DNA from: Gaiellasilicea sp963784895
GTDB taxonomy: Bacteria > Actinomycetota > Thermoleophilia > Gaiellales > Gaiellaceae
DNA length: 64,000 bases
Direction: 5' to 3'
Assembly: GCA_963784895.1 (NCBI GenBank)
Contig: CAWATM010000016.1
Coordinates: forward strand, 186,001-250,000
The notes below the pieces were generated by a model. That model was not told where the DNA came from. It saw only the letters and a program-made list of their open reading frames with translations, and did no database searches. Position numbers and translations under genes: made by a program. Each line of letters starts with the position of its first letter. The first letter of the stretch is position 1. This document shows, in pieces, positions 16,407 through 24,699 of this stretch.

Positions 16407-16577
16407 TCAGTCGAGTCCTTCGCCGCGCTGCCAGCGTGTGGTCCGGGAGCAGACGGCGAGCAACTCGCTGGGCTCCGGCGGCGGGTCTTCGAGCGACGCG
16501 AGCAGGAGGGCCTGCTCGTCGAGCGTGAGCGCGATTAGCTTCACACCGTCAGCGACGGCGCGCTCGAGCCGGCTCGT
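16407..16577 (-). pseudogene. Fragment of the small helical protein family seen at 12649-12906
   Basis: The minus frame encodes SRLERAVADGVKLIALTLDE, then QALLLASLEDPPPEPSELLA and a stop at 16407. It aligns with the central and C-terminal part of the 85-residue protein 3.7 kb away. The N-terminal quarter and a start codon are missing. Confidence 0.55.
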
Positions 16578-16772
16578 TTGACGTTTCCGGTCAAGTGCGG
16601 GAACCTTTGATCGTGCGGTTGACTTGGCGTGGACACCTTGTCCTGGTTGCGGGAGTGGCCCTCCTGTCCTGGCTGGAACGGCAGCCGCACATAGTCAAAG
16701 GACGGTCATTCGCCAGGGCGGAGTGGTTGTCGCCTGGGTGAGCGGCGGCGGCAGCATCGGAGACGATTTTGG

Positions 16773-17105
16773 TTGTACTGCGACAACGAGAAAACCTCGG
16801 CGTACGACGGCGGACGGGACAGTCGGTTGTACGTGGACCTCACGCGCGACACTCTGGGGTGGGCTATCCGGGACGGCACCAACGGCTGGAAGATATGGGC
16901 CAATCCGGAGCTCACGGGGCGCACCGTCCTCGTCGGAAGCGTCACTCGCCAGAGTTCATCGCGCTGGAACATCGTCCGTACTGCGCGACAGCCCCGCTAC
17001 GCCCAATGGGTGCGGATCAAACCTCGTCTCGTTGCTCAGGCCGTGGGCCGCGATGGCGTCGCGGCTGGCGCATCGTTCCTCCTCCAATTCGGCACTTGCC
17101 GATGA
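16773..17105 (+). CDS. Hypothetical protein (110 aa), doubtful
   Basis: The frame starts at TTG and encodes SRLYVDLTRDTLGWAIRDG, then WKIWANPELTGRTVLVGSV and KPRLVAQAVGRDG. Composition is fairly protein-like, without membrane segment or known motif. There is no ribosome site, and neighbouring frames are open too. It would be the only cargo gene left near the tRNA end of the element. Confidence 0.3.
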   Translation: MYCDNEKTSAYDGGRDSRLYVDLTRDTLGWAIRDGTNGWKIWANPELTGRTVLVGSVTRQSSSRWNIVRTARQPRYAQWVRIKPRLVAQAVGRDGVAAGASFLLQFGTCR

Positions 17106-17238
17106 GGAACTGACGGGCAGCGCCGGCGAGGTACGTGGGTGGAGCCCTCGAAACCGTGTGACAATCCTGTGACAATTTGGGTCGACTAGACCCCGTTTGG
17201 GCTCACCTGGCCCGCGACGGAAATTGGCCGCTGAGACG

Positions 17239-17267
17239 CGAAAACCCCCGGTTTAGCAGGGGTTTCG
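17239..17267 (-). terminator. Terminator downstream of tRNA-Glu
   Basis: On the minus strand CGAAACCCC pairs with GGGGTTTTCG across an 11-base loop, seven bases after the tRNA 3' end. The descending arm contains a run of four T. Confidence 0.65.
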
Positions 17268-17273
17268 TCTAGG

Positions 17274-17346
17274 AGGCCCATACGGGATTCGAACCCGTGC
17301 CGCCGCCGTGAGAGGGCGGTGTCCTAGGCCACTAGACGAATGGGCC
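17274..17346 (-). tRNA. tRNA-Glu (CUC anticodon)
   Basis: The minus strand folds as a full cloverleaf. The acceptor arm is GGCCCAT with ATGGGCC, the anticodon stem CCGCC/GGCGG encloses the loop CTCTCAC (anticodon CTC at 17312-17310), and the T-arm is CACGGGTTCGAATCCCGT. It reads CUC, one of two glutamate codons. It is the intact target of the neighbouring decayed element, whose far end carries a damaged copy of its 3' half. Confidence 0.95.
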
Positions 17347-17471
17347 GTGGCGCTGCGGCAGTGTAGCTGAACCCGAAACGAGGCTTTACCAAGGCTTTGC
17401 CTTCGCTTGCCCGGCCCTTGGGAGGCCGCCGGGCATCCTCACCTCGTGAGCAAAACGAGGAGGAATCGACG

Positions 17472-17957
17472 ATGACGAAGCTCCTGATCGGCCTGCTCGG
17501 CGCCGGCGTGATCGCGACCGGCGGCTACGCAGCCGCGACGAGCGTCGACGCAGATCCGGCACGCACGGTGTCGCTGTCGGGTGCAACGAGCACCGGCAAC
17601 ACGACCACTGCCGACCCGACGACCGCGGAAACGACCACTGCCGGGACGACCACCGACGACGTCAACGACATCTCGGGGCCGTGCGACGAGGCCGAGCACC
17701 GGAACGACCCGCGCTGTACCGGGATCGTCGCGCCGGCGACGACGCCCCCGGCGCCGGCGACGACAACGGACGACGGCGAGGACAGCTCCGGCCCGTGCGA
17801 CGAGGCCGAACACGCGAACGACCCGCGCTGCACCGGCGGAGCTGCCGGAGACGACCGGGACGACGACCGCGGCGACGACGACCGCTCGGGTCACCGCTCT
17901 GGCGATGACGACGAGGACGACGAGGATCGCTCCGGGTCGAACAGCGGCAAGGGCTAG
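17472..17957 (+). CDS. Secreted acidic protein with a duplicated SGPCDEAEHxNDPRCTG motif
   Basis: The ATG at 17472 follows GAGGAGGAATC. The 161-residue product has a signal peptide or lipid-free anchor (MTKLLIGLLGAGVIATGGYA). A Thr-rich linker leads to the motif SGPCDEAEHRNDPRCTG, repeated 47 residues later with one change (R to A). An Asp/Ser/Arg-rich tail ends the protein. Each motif has two cysteines nine residues apart and many acidic residues, fitting a small disulfide or metal-binding loop. It heads a run with a cupredoxin and a two-component system. No known family is recognised. Confidence 0.7.
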   Translation: MTKLLIGLLGAGVIATGGYAAATSVDADPARTVSLSGATSTGNTTTADPTTAETTTAGTTTDDVNDISGPCDEAEHRNDPRCTGIVAPATTPPAPATTTDDGEDSSGPCDEAEHANDPRCTGGAAGDDRDDDRGDDDRSGHRSGDDDEDDEDRSGSNSGKG

Positions 17958-17993
17958 TCCACCACCAACCACAACCATCCGAGGAGAAGAGAG

Positions 17994-18350
17994 ATGAAGC
18001 TCATCCTGCTCAGCCTGGTCGCCACGCTCGTCGCGGCCGTGTCCCTCGCGGCGGTCGCCCAGAGCGCCACCACCGCGCAGACCGTCCGCGTGACCGAGGC
18101 CGACTACTCGATCCGGCTCTCGGCCAAGCCGAAGCCCGGCGCCGTCAAGTTCGTGATCCGGAACGCCGGCGACGACGGGCACGACTTCTGGCTCAAGGGC
18201 GGCGGCAAGACCTGGAAGACCCGCGTCATCGGTGAAGCCGGCTCGGCCAGCCTTACGGCGACGCTGAAGAAGGGGGTCAAGTACTCCTTCTGGTGCGCCG
18301 TCGGGTCGCACCGGTCGAAGGGCATGAGCGGCAGCTTCGTCGCCCGCTAG
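17994..18350 (+). CDS. Secreted cupredoxin (type 1 copper protein)
   Basis: This 118-residue protein has a signal peptide (MKLILLSLVATLVAAVSLAA). A plastocyanin/azurin-like domain follows, with ligands visible as His in GDDGHDFWLK and Cys, His and Met in FWCAVGSHRSKGMSG. The full set of type 1 copper ligands is therefore present. It would carry electrons or bind copper outside the membrane. The ribosome site GAGGAGAAGAGAG precedes the ATG, and a strong hairpin follows the stop. The two-component genes start 80 bases later with their own start context. Confidence 0.85.
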   Translation: MKLILLSLVATLVAAVSLAAVAQSATTAQTVRVTEADYSIRLSAKPKPGAVKFVIRNAGDDGHDFWLKGGGKTWKTRVIGEAGSASLTATLKKGVKYSFWCAVGSHRSKGMSGSFVAR

Positions 18351-18363
18351 GGGTCGACGATCG

Positions 18364-18393
18364 CGGGGCGCCTTCTCCCCTGGGGGCGCCCCG
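18364..18393 (+). terminator. Stem-loop after the cupredoxin gene
   Basis: CGGGGCGCC pairs perfectly with GGCGCCCCG across a 12-base loop, 14 bases after the stop. There is no strong T-tract. Confidence 0.6.
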
Positions 18394-18429
18394 TGCCTTG
18401 TTCTGGACGTCGGAGGGCACACTTCTGCC

Positions 18430-19118
<689 letters not shown>

Positions 19119-19122
<4 letters not shown>

Positions 19123-20486
19123 GCCTGAGGCTGAAGCTGCTGGCGGCCTTCGCGTACGTGCTCGTGCTCGTGCTGATCGCGCTCGAGATCCCGCTCGTGC
19201 TCAGCCTCTCGAGCCGGGTCGACAGCGAGGTGCGCTCGCAGGCGGCGGCCCAGGCCCAGGTCGTGGCGGCGGCAGCGTCGGCGCGGATCGGCGACCGCGA
19301 GCAGCTCGAGCGCGTCGTCCAGCAGGCCGGGCGAGACCTTGGCGCGCGGGTGATCGTCGTCGGTCCGCGCGGCGGACTGCTCGCCGACTCGGCCGGGACG
19401 GGGCTTCGCAGTGAGTCGTACGCCGACCGGCCCGAGATCGCATCTGCGCTCGCGGGCGCGGCGAAACAGGGAACGCGGCACAGCGAGACAGTCGGCGAGG
19501 AGCTCCTCTTCACCGCCGTGCCCGTCCTCGACGAGGGCCGGACCGTCGGCGCCGTCCGTGTGACGCAGAGCAACGAGGCAGTGTCGGAGCGCGTCCGGCG
19601 CAACGTGCTCGTCGTCGTCGGCGTCGGGCTCGCCGCGCTGGCGCTCGGGCTCGGGCTCGCCTGGGTGCTCGCCGGCTCGCTCGCGCGCCCGCTGCGGGCG
19701 CTCGCAGGCACTGCACGCCGCGTCGAGGACGGCGAGCTGGACGCCCGCGCCGACGTGAGCGGCGCGCGCGAGCAGCAGGAGGTCGCGATCGCCTTCAACG
19801 AGATGACCGACCGGCTCGAGCAGGTGCTCGAAGCGCAGCGTGAGTTCGTCGGCAACGCCTCACACCAGCTGCGGACGCCGCTGACCGGGCTGCGGCTGCG
19901 GCTCGAGGCTGCAAGCCTGAAGAACGACGACGCCGCCGTGCGCCACGAGCTCGAGCTGGCCGAGGCGGAAGTCGAACGGCTCACCCGGCTGCTCAACTCG
20001 CTGCTGACGCTCGCGCGCGACGGCGACCGGCCCACGTTGCGGGCGCCGGTCTCTCTCCGCGGCGCCGCCGAGTCGGCCTACGAGCGCTGGCTGCCGCGCG
20101 CGGAGGCGAGCGGGCACACGCTGGCGATGGAGGGCGACGGCGACGCTTTGGTTCGCGCGGCGGACGAGGACGTCGCGATCACGCTCGACAACCTGATCGA
20201 GAACGCGCTCGTCTATGCGCCGGCGGGGACGGCGGTGACGATCGCTTGGGATCCGAACGGCCGTCTCGCGGTGCTCGACGAAGGGCCGGGCGTTCCGCCG
20301 GGCGACGAGCGCCGGGTCTTCGAGCGGTTCCGGCGCGGCCGGACCGACCGGCCCGGCACGGGACTCGGGCTCGCAATCGTCGAGGCGCTCGCGCGACGCT
20401 GGGGCGGCTCGGCGTCGATCAGCCCCCGGGACGACGGCACCGGCGCCTGCGCGGAGGTCGTCCTGCCGTTGGCGGTGCCGAGCTGA
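19119..20486 (+). CDS. Sensor histidine kinase
   Basis: In this 455-residue membrane protein, the first membrane segment (about 11-31) is followed by an extracytoplasmic sensor of some 135 residues with GPRGGLLADSAG, then a second segment at about 167-190. Next come HAMP (LARPLRALAGTARRVEDGEL), HisKA with the phosphorylated His at residue 249 (NASHQLRTPLTG), and the HATPase domain with N-box DNLIENALVYA and G-boxes LDEGPGVPPGD and GTGLGLAIVEAL. The GTG start overlaps the regulator stop. The sensed signal is unknown. Confidence 0.95.
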
Positions 20487-20828
20487 TGCGCACGGTGCTG
20501 CTCGGTCTGCTCGGGCTCGTGCTCGCGGTGACGGTCGGCCTCGGCGTCCACCTCGTCACCCGGAGCACGATCTCGCTCCCCGTCGTCCGGCTCGAGCCCG
20601 CACCTGCGCTGGCGCCGCCCGCGGCGACGACGACCGACGGAACGACGACGCAGCGGACCGACGACCGACACCGACACAGAGACCGAGTCCGAGCCGACCC
20701 CGCGGTCGCCGGGCACCTCGAGCGCGGCGACCGAGACGGACGATGACGGCTCGGGCCGCGGGCGGGGGAGAGGCCGCTCCGGCGGCGACTCGGGGGGCAA
20801 CAGCGGCAGCGGCAGCGACGACGACTGA
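20486..20828 (+). pseudogene. Membrane-anchored acidic Thr/Ser-rich protein, frameshifted in a repeat
   Basis: The ATG overlaps the kinase stop (TGATG). The first 60 residues encode an N-terminal membrane segment (MRTVLLGLLGLVLAVTVGLG) and a Pro/Ala/Thr linker. In the ACG/GAC-rich stretch around 20630-20665 the reading frame changes. The +1 frame then continues TDTDTETESEPTPRSPGTSS and a Gly/Ser/Asp-rich end stopping at 20828. The other frame gives an implausible Arg-rich tail. Either a one-base slip or a sequence error in the repeat explains this. The product would resemble the acidic secreted protein at 17472. Confidence 0.55.
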
Positions 20829-20847
20829 GCGAGAGCTCCGGGGCGGG

Positions 20848-20853
20848 TAGGGT
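20848..20853 (+). promoter_or_regulatory. -10 element before the GST gene
   Basis: TAGGGT ends seven bases before a TTG at 20861. It overlaps the GTG at 20852, which argues against that GTG as start. Confidence 0.45.
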
Positions 20854-20860
20854 GCCCTCG

Positions 20861-21490
20861 TTGGCGCCCTGCCCGCTCCGCGTCTACCGGATCCCGTTCT
20901 CGACGAACGTCGAACGCGTGGCGCTGGCCCTGGCCCACAAGGGCGTGACGGTCGAGTGGCTCGACGTCGATCCGGCCGACCGCAGCCCCGTCCGAGAGGT
21001 CAGCGGCCAGGAACTCGTGCCTGTCCTCGTCGACGGAGAGCTCGTGCTGCACGACTCGCCCCGCATCCTCGAGCACCTGGAGGAGCGCTTTCCCGAGCCG
21101 CCGCTCTTCCCTCGCGACTTGGCGCGTCGGGAGGAACTCCGCAGCTTCCTCGACTGGTTCAACCAGATCTGGAAGCGGCCGCCGAACCTGATCGCCGCGG
21201 AGGAGCTGAAGCCGGAGCCCGACCGCGCCCGGATCGGCGAGCTCGCGGGGCGGATCGCAGCCTCGCTCCAGCGCTTCGAGCTGCTCCTCGACGGCCGCGA
21301 CCACCTCTTCGGCGACGAGTTGTCCGCGGCCGACGTGACCGCCTTCCCGTTCCTCAAGTACGCCGTGCTCTGGCAGGACGGCGATCCCGACCGCTTCCAC
21401 GCAATCCTCCGGGAGACCATGCGGCTCGACGGCCGCTATCCGCGGCTCGAGGCGTGGATCCGGCGGATCGACCGGCTCCCCCGCGCGTAG
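20861..21490 (+). CDS. Glutathione S-transferase-family protein
   Basis: The product of about 209 residues has a thioredoxin-fold N-terminal domain (LRVYRIPFSTNVERVALALA, then VPVLVDGELVLHDSPRILEH with the cis-Pro and the D-S pair that binds the gamma-glutamyl moiety). A helical C-terminal domain follows, with DELSAADVTAFPFLKYA. Actinobacteria of this kind usually lack glutathione, so the true thiol partner is uncertain. The TTG at 20861 is chosen because a -10 element would place transcription there; a GTG three codons upstream overlaps that element. Confidence 0.85.
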   Translation: MAPCPLRVYRIPFSTNVERVALALAHKGVTVEWLDVDPADRSPVREVSGQELVPVLVDGELVLHDSPRILEHLEERFPEPPLFPRDLARREELRSFLDWFNQIWKRPPNLIAAEELKPEPDRARIGELAGRIAASLQRFELLLDGRDHLFGDELSAADVTAFPFLKYAVLWQDGDPDRFHAILRETMRLDGRYPRLEAWIRRIDRLPRA

Positions 21491-21546
21491 GGGAAGAAAT
21501 GGGCGCCCTGCTCCGTCCTGTCGGCAGACGACGAAAAGGAGCACCA

Positions 21547-21717
21547 ATGCATCCGACTCTCAAGCACGAGATCGCGCGGTATCGCCAGGCCGACATGCTT
21601 CGTGAGGCCGAGCGCGCGCGGCTGGCCCATCAGGCCAGCGCTGAGGGTGGAACGACCCGGCGTCGCTGGCTGCGCCGGCGCGAACGCACGGCCTTCAGGC
21701 CCGCGTTCGGACGGTAG
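21547..21717 (+). CDS. Small basic protein (56 aa), function unknown
   Basis: ATG at 21547 has an AAAGGAGC ribosome site eight bases upstream. The product opens MHPTLKHEIARYRQADMLRE, an amphipathic helix, and ends in an Arg-rich tail (RRRWLRRRERTA). It resembles the protein at 7690-7908 in length, helix and tail. Such short proteins are common in this group of actinobacteria; no role is known to me. Confidence 0.6.
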   Translation: MHPTLKHEIARYRQADMLREAERARLAHQASAEGGTTRRRWLRRRERTAFRPAFGR

Positions 21718-21725
21718 CGCGGCCG

Positions 21726-22304
21726 CTACCGGGCAGCTGATGCCGCGACGGCGCGCCGTGCAGCGTCTGTCGCGGCGTCGGCGAGCCGCTGGGCGTGCAG
21801 GACGCGCTCGTCGCCCGGGCGGGAGACGAGGTTCGCGGCGACCAGGCCAGCGGCGGAACGTGCGGCTGCCTCCGCGAGGATCGATGCCGCCGCCGCATCC
21901 TCGGCGCCGCCGCGACAGGCGTGCTGGGCAGCCTCGGCGCCGAGCAGCGCGACGTCGTAGGCGCACTCGGCGATCGAGAGCGGCAGCTCGGCAGCTGTGT
22001 CGAGCGCCTTGCCGATCGCGGCGTCACGGCTGCCGTCCTCCGACGCGCCTTCGATCAGCGCGAGCGCCTCGAGGTACGCCTCCTCGTTCGCCTCGGCGAG
22101 CCGCTCGACTCGGGAGCGGAGCGCCTGCGCCTGCGCCGAGACGCCCTTGCCCTCGTCCCACTCGTCCGAGCGCCGCGCGGCGGAGGCGATCAGGCCAGCC
22201 GCCATCGCGATCACGACGCCAGAGACGGCGCCGGCCCCGGGAGCGGGGGACGGGCCCGCGATCTCGTCGAGCATGACGCGCAGGTCGCGGTCGTATAAGG
22301 CCAT
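21726..22304 (-). CDS. Cyclodeaminase/cyclohydrolase-family protein (FTCD_C-like)
   Basis: The 192-residue all-helical protein matches the formimidoyltetrahydrofolate cyclodeaminase family, with the glycine-rich pattern PSPAPGAGAVSGVVIAMAAG near the N-terminus that follows the catalytic region and long Ala-rich helices. Together with the formimidoyltransferase gene at 31361 it could convert formimino-THF to methenyl-THF during histidine breakdown, though it lies 9 kb away. Stand-alone members of the family also have other roles. ATG at 22304 lies just after the stop of the preceding gene. Confidence 0.75.
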   Translation of the reverse strand: MALYDRDLRVMLDEIAGPSPAPGAGAVSGVVIAMAAGLIASAARRSDEWDEGKGVSAQAQALRSRVERLAEANEEAYLEALALIEGASEDGSRDAAIGKALDTAAELPLSIAECAYDVALLGAEAAQHACRGGAEDAAAASILAEAAARSAAGLVAANLVSRPGDERVLHAQRLADAATDAARRAVAASAAR

Positions 22305-22317
22305 CAGGCCTGGAGCA

Positions 22318-22587
22318 TCACTGATCGAGCTCGGGCAGGCAAGCCCGGACGGCCTCGACCAGCTCGTCCGTCGGCTCGAAACCTGCAGCTGCGAGCGCCG
22401 CCTCGAGGTCGGCGACGAGCCGAACGCGGAACTCGGCGTCGACGCGGGCACGCTCGACGATCTCGTCGAGCCCACGCCGTGCGGCCGGCAGCTCCTGTGC
22501 AGCCCGAACCCATCCGGCCGGAGCCGGCGGCAGGCAGCTCAGAAGCTCGCCCAGGCGTTCCTCGTCATATCCGGATGTGGCGCTCAC
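22318..22587 (-). CDS. Small acidic protein downstream of an ECF sigma factor
   Basis: The 89-residue product is acidic and helical (LSCLPPAPAGWVRAAQELPA, then DEIVERARVDAEFRVRLVAD and DELVEAVRACLPELD). Its ATG overlaps the sigma factor stop by four bases, so the two are translationally coupled. There is no zinc finger or membrane segment of a classic anti-sigma factor. Similar genes follow sigma-70-like genes in related bacteria, as I recall, so a regulatory partner role is plausible but unproven. Confidence 0.6.
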   Translation of the reverse strand: MSATSGYDEERLGELLSCLPPAPAGWVRAAQELPAARRGLDEIVERARVDAEFRVRLVADLEAALAAAGFEPTDELVEAVRACLPELDQ

Positions 22588-23141
22588 AGTCCTCCAGACG
22601 GATCAGTGTCGGGTTTTCTTCCCTCGAGATTCTCGCGCAACTTGCCGAGGCAACGGGAGATCCTGCTCGCGATCGTCCCGGCCGGCAGATCGAGCGCCTC
22701 GCCGATCGTGCGGTAGCTCTCGTCACGGGCGAAGAAGCGGTCGAGGATCTCTTGGCAGTCGGCCGAGAGCGCCTCGAGGCCCTCGTGGACGTCGAGGGCG
22801 TCGTCGAGCTGCTCCAGCATCGCGTCGGCCCCTTCCGCGGACGGCTCCTCCGTCGGCTGCTCCCGCGCCGTGCGCCGCAGCTTGTCGACACATGCGTTCC
22901 GCGTCAGCTGCGCCAGCCACGGCCGGATCGCCGCGTCGTCGCGCAGGGAGCCGAGCCGTTCGTAGACGCGGGCGAAGACGTCCTGGAAGACGTCCTCGGC
23001 GTCGTGCTCAGGCAGCCGGTAGGCGCGAACAGCGATCGCGTAGACATAGCGCGAGAAGCGCTCCACGAGCTCGTTCCAGGCGGCCGCGTCACCGTTCCGG
23101 CACCGTCCGACGAGCTGGGCGTCGCTGAGCTCCATCGTCAT
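22584..23141 (-). CDS. ECF-type RNA polymerase sigma factor
   Basis: This 185-residue sigma factor has region 2 (LVGRCRNGDAAAWNELVERF, then EHDAEDVFQDVFARVYERLG with the DAED core-binding signature) and region 4 (LSADCQEILDRFFARDESYR, IGEALDLPAGTIASRISRCL). The start is the first ATG of an ATG-ACG-ATG cluster at 23141; a second ATG is six bases on. It is divergent from the repeat-containing surface protein gene and coupled to a small acidic protein. Its signal is unknown. Confidence 0.9.
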   Translation of the reverse strand: MTMELSDAQLVGRCRNGDAAAWNELVERFSRYVYAIAVRAYRLPEHDAEDVFQDVFARVYERLGSLRDDAAIRPWLAQLTRNACVDKLRRTAREQPTEEPSAEGADAMLEQLDDALDVHEGLEALSADCQEILDRFFARDESYRTIGEALDLPAGTIASRISRCLGKLRENLEGRKPDTDPSGGL

Positions 23142-23243
23142 GGCCGAACAGTCATTCAAGCGCGATTCGTCACGAAAGGGAAGAAAGCTGTGCGCTCCTC
23201 CGTCTAGCTGGCTCAGGCAGGGGTCAGCAGGAGGAGGAGCAAG

Positions 23244-24239
23244 ATGTCGTATCGCAGAAGGCACCGGTGGTTCCGCCGGATGGCGCTCGGGCTGGCATTC
23301 GCATCGGTGCTGTTCGCCGGTCGAGTCTCGGTAGCAGCGGCGAAGTCCGACGAGGGTACCGACGGGTCCCGCTATGTGGCGGCGGGTGGTTGGACGGGCC
23401 AGGTGGACATGGAGTCGGGCATCCCGCTGTCGGCAGGGATCCCGCACGGCGACGAGCAGTTCGTCGACCCGCAGGCGCTGCAGGTGATTCCGTACCTGTC
23501 GCACGGAATTCTGACCGAGGCGGACGCGACGGTCGTTGCCGCGCAGTCAATTCGCGACCGGTATCCGTCGGTCGGCTCGACCCGGCCCGACGGTGACGAG
23601 ATCGCGATCAGGAACGCGATCGAGGCGCAGACGCTGGCGGGCGCGGAAACGATCCGCGACCCGTACGTCTCGCCGGGAGCCCTGAGTGAGGCGCAGACGC
23701 TGGCATCAGCGGAAGCGATCCACGACCCGTACGTCTCGCCGGGAGTCCTGGGTGAGGCAGTGAAGACGAACGTGGCGAAGGTCAAGTTCGTCCCCGGCGT
23801 GACCGACTTCCCGACCACGCCGCAGCTGCTGGCATCGGCGGAAGCGATCCACGACCCGTACGTCTCGCCGGGAGTCCTCGGCGAGGCAGTCAAGACGAAC
23901 GTGGCGGACGTCAAGTTCGTCCCCGGCGTGACCGACTTCCCGACCACGCCGCAGCCCGCGGGCGACAACCGCGTCGAGCGTGCCCTCGAGCAGGGTCCGC
24001 AGGTGATCCCGTACTTGAGCCAGGGGATGACCTCCGACGACGTCGTCGGAGCCCGGCCGGACGACAGGGCCGACCGGTTCGCACACTCGAACGTCCAGAC
24101 GCCGCTCGAGGTCTCGAGCAGCGGGTCGACGTTCGAATGGAACGACGCGCTGACGGTGGGGATCGGCGCACTCGTTCTGGCCCTCGGCCTCGGCCTGGCG
24201 TTCGGCTACCTTCGCCGGCCCCGGCTCGCAGGCCTCTAG
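23244..24239 (+). CDS. Repeat-containing surface protein with C-terminal membrane anchor
   Basis: The ATG follows AGGAGGAGGAGCAAG. The 331-residue product has a long signal peptide (RRMALGLAFASVLFAGRVSV) and a region built from the unit AEAIHDPYVSPGVLGEAVKT, then VKFVPGVTDFPTTPQ, present in two near-identical 43-residue copies. Two shorter, more degenerate copies precede them (ETIRDPYVSPGALSEAQTLA). The motif VIPYLSHG/QG occurs on both sides. A membrane segment (residues 301-320) and a basic LRRPRLAGL end anchor it. It would be displayed outside the membrane. Function unknown; it is divergent from the sigma factor. Confidence 0.75.
   Translation: MSYRRRHRWFRRMALGLAFASVLFAGRVSVAAAKSDEGTDGSRYVAAGGWTGQVDMESGIPLSAGIPHGDEQFVDPQALQVIPYLSHGILTEADATVVAAQSIRDRYPSVGSTRPDGDEIAIRNAIEAQTLAGAETIRDPYVSPGALSEAQTLASAEAIHDPYVSPGVLGEAVKTNVAKVKFVPGVTDFPTTPQLLASAEAIHDPYVSPGVLGEAVKTNVADVKFVPGVTDFPTTPQPAGDNRVERALEQGPQVIPYLSQGMTSDDVVGARPDDRADRFAHSNVQTPLEVSSSGSTFEWNDALTVGIGALVLALGLGLAFGYLRRPRLAGL
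23700..23954 (+). repeat. Two 126-bp in-frame tandem copies, period 129 bp
   Basis: Copies at 23700-23825 and 23829-23954 differ at only a few bases and are separated by one codon. The near identity at DNA level shows a recent duplication or ongoing homogenisation within the surface protein gene. Confidence 0.85.
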
Positions 24240-24262
24240 ATCGCCTGGGCAGCGACGCGAAG

Positions 24263-24284
24263 CGGGCTCTTCGGAGCCCGTTTT
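24263..24284 (+). terminator. Rho-independent terminator of the surface protein gene
   Basis: CGGGCTC and GAGCCCG enclose a TTCG loop and are followed by TTTT, 23 bases after the stop. The hairpin also lies next to the end of the convergent small gene at 24294. Confidence 0.8.
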
Positions 24285-24293
24285 CGCGTGGTC

Positions 24294-24497
24294 CTACCGC
24301 TGCTCGGTCTCGCGTGCGTCCAGCCGCTGCTCGAAGAGCTCCCGCAGCTCCTCGCCCGTGGTCAGCACCTCTTCGTAGCGCGGCCGCCGCGGCGGCAGCT
24401 TCACGATCCGGACGTCGTTGTCGCGGTGGCCGTGGCAGCGGGCGTACGCAGCAGCCTCGTCGAGGGTGGTGAGCCCGGAGCGGCGACCGAGGTGCAT
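24294..24497 (-). CDS. Small protein (67 aa), function unknown
   Basis: From the ATG at 24497 the product reads MHLGRRSGLTTLDEAAAYAR, then CHGHRDNDVRIVKLPPRRPR and a helical EELRELFEQRLDAR end. Comparable small proteins with a CHG-H motif followed by RIV and an LRxxFExRL helix occur in related actinobacteria; none has a known role. It is convergent with the surface protein gene. An upstream extension to 24557 is open but Arg/Pro-rich. Confidence 0.55.
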   Translation of the reverse strand: MHLGRRSGLTTLDEAAAYARCHGHRDNDVRIVKLPPRRPRYEEVLTTGEELRELFEQRLDARETEQR

Positions 24498-24631
24498 TGG
24501 GGAGGGATACCAGACGTAGGCGCGAGGGGCAACAGAACGGCGGCGGGGTCTCCGCAAAGACCCCGGCGCCTGCTTGGGTGGGCGGCCTCGAGGGGAGACA
24601 CGGCCCGGTTCCCGCGTCGTGGGCGGGAGTC

Positions 24632-24648
24632 CGCAAAAGATCTTTGCG
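24632..24648. repeat. Short near-palindrome in an AT-rich patch
   Basis: CGCAAAAGATCTTTGCG is almost self-complementary and precedes about 50 unusually AT-rich bases (24655-24700) next to the tRNA-Gln terminator. It may be a weak hairpin or a scar; no role is assigned. Confidence 0.35.
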
Positions 24649-24699
24649 AATCGTCTAGAAGTATAACAAAAACAAACAGCGCTGCAGTGTACCGTACAT

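Larger units (their letters stand above)
13959..17274. mobile_element. Decayed tRNA-Glu integrative element (about 3.3 kb)
   Basis: Boundaries are the partial tRNA copy at 13959-13997 and the intact tRNA-Glu at 17274-17346. Inside, all on the minus strand, are a multiply frameshifted tyrosine integrase, an unknown element protein with a frameshift and an excisionase-like helix-turn-helix protein. Little cargo survives: fragments and one doubtful frame near 16.8-17.1 kb. The two tRNA-derived repeats have diverged and the integrase is dead, so the insertion is old and immobile. Confidence 0.65.

Noticed and set aside
20852..20860. GTG at 20852 as start of the GST gene
   Set aside because: It overlaps the TAGGGT element that would place transcription near 20860; TTG at 20861 is more consistent.
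23700..23954. A CRISPR-like array
   Set aside because: There are only two long in-frame copies within a protein gene, with no spacers of constant size and no cas genes.
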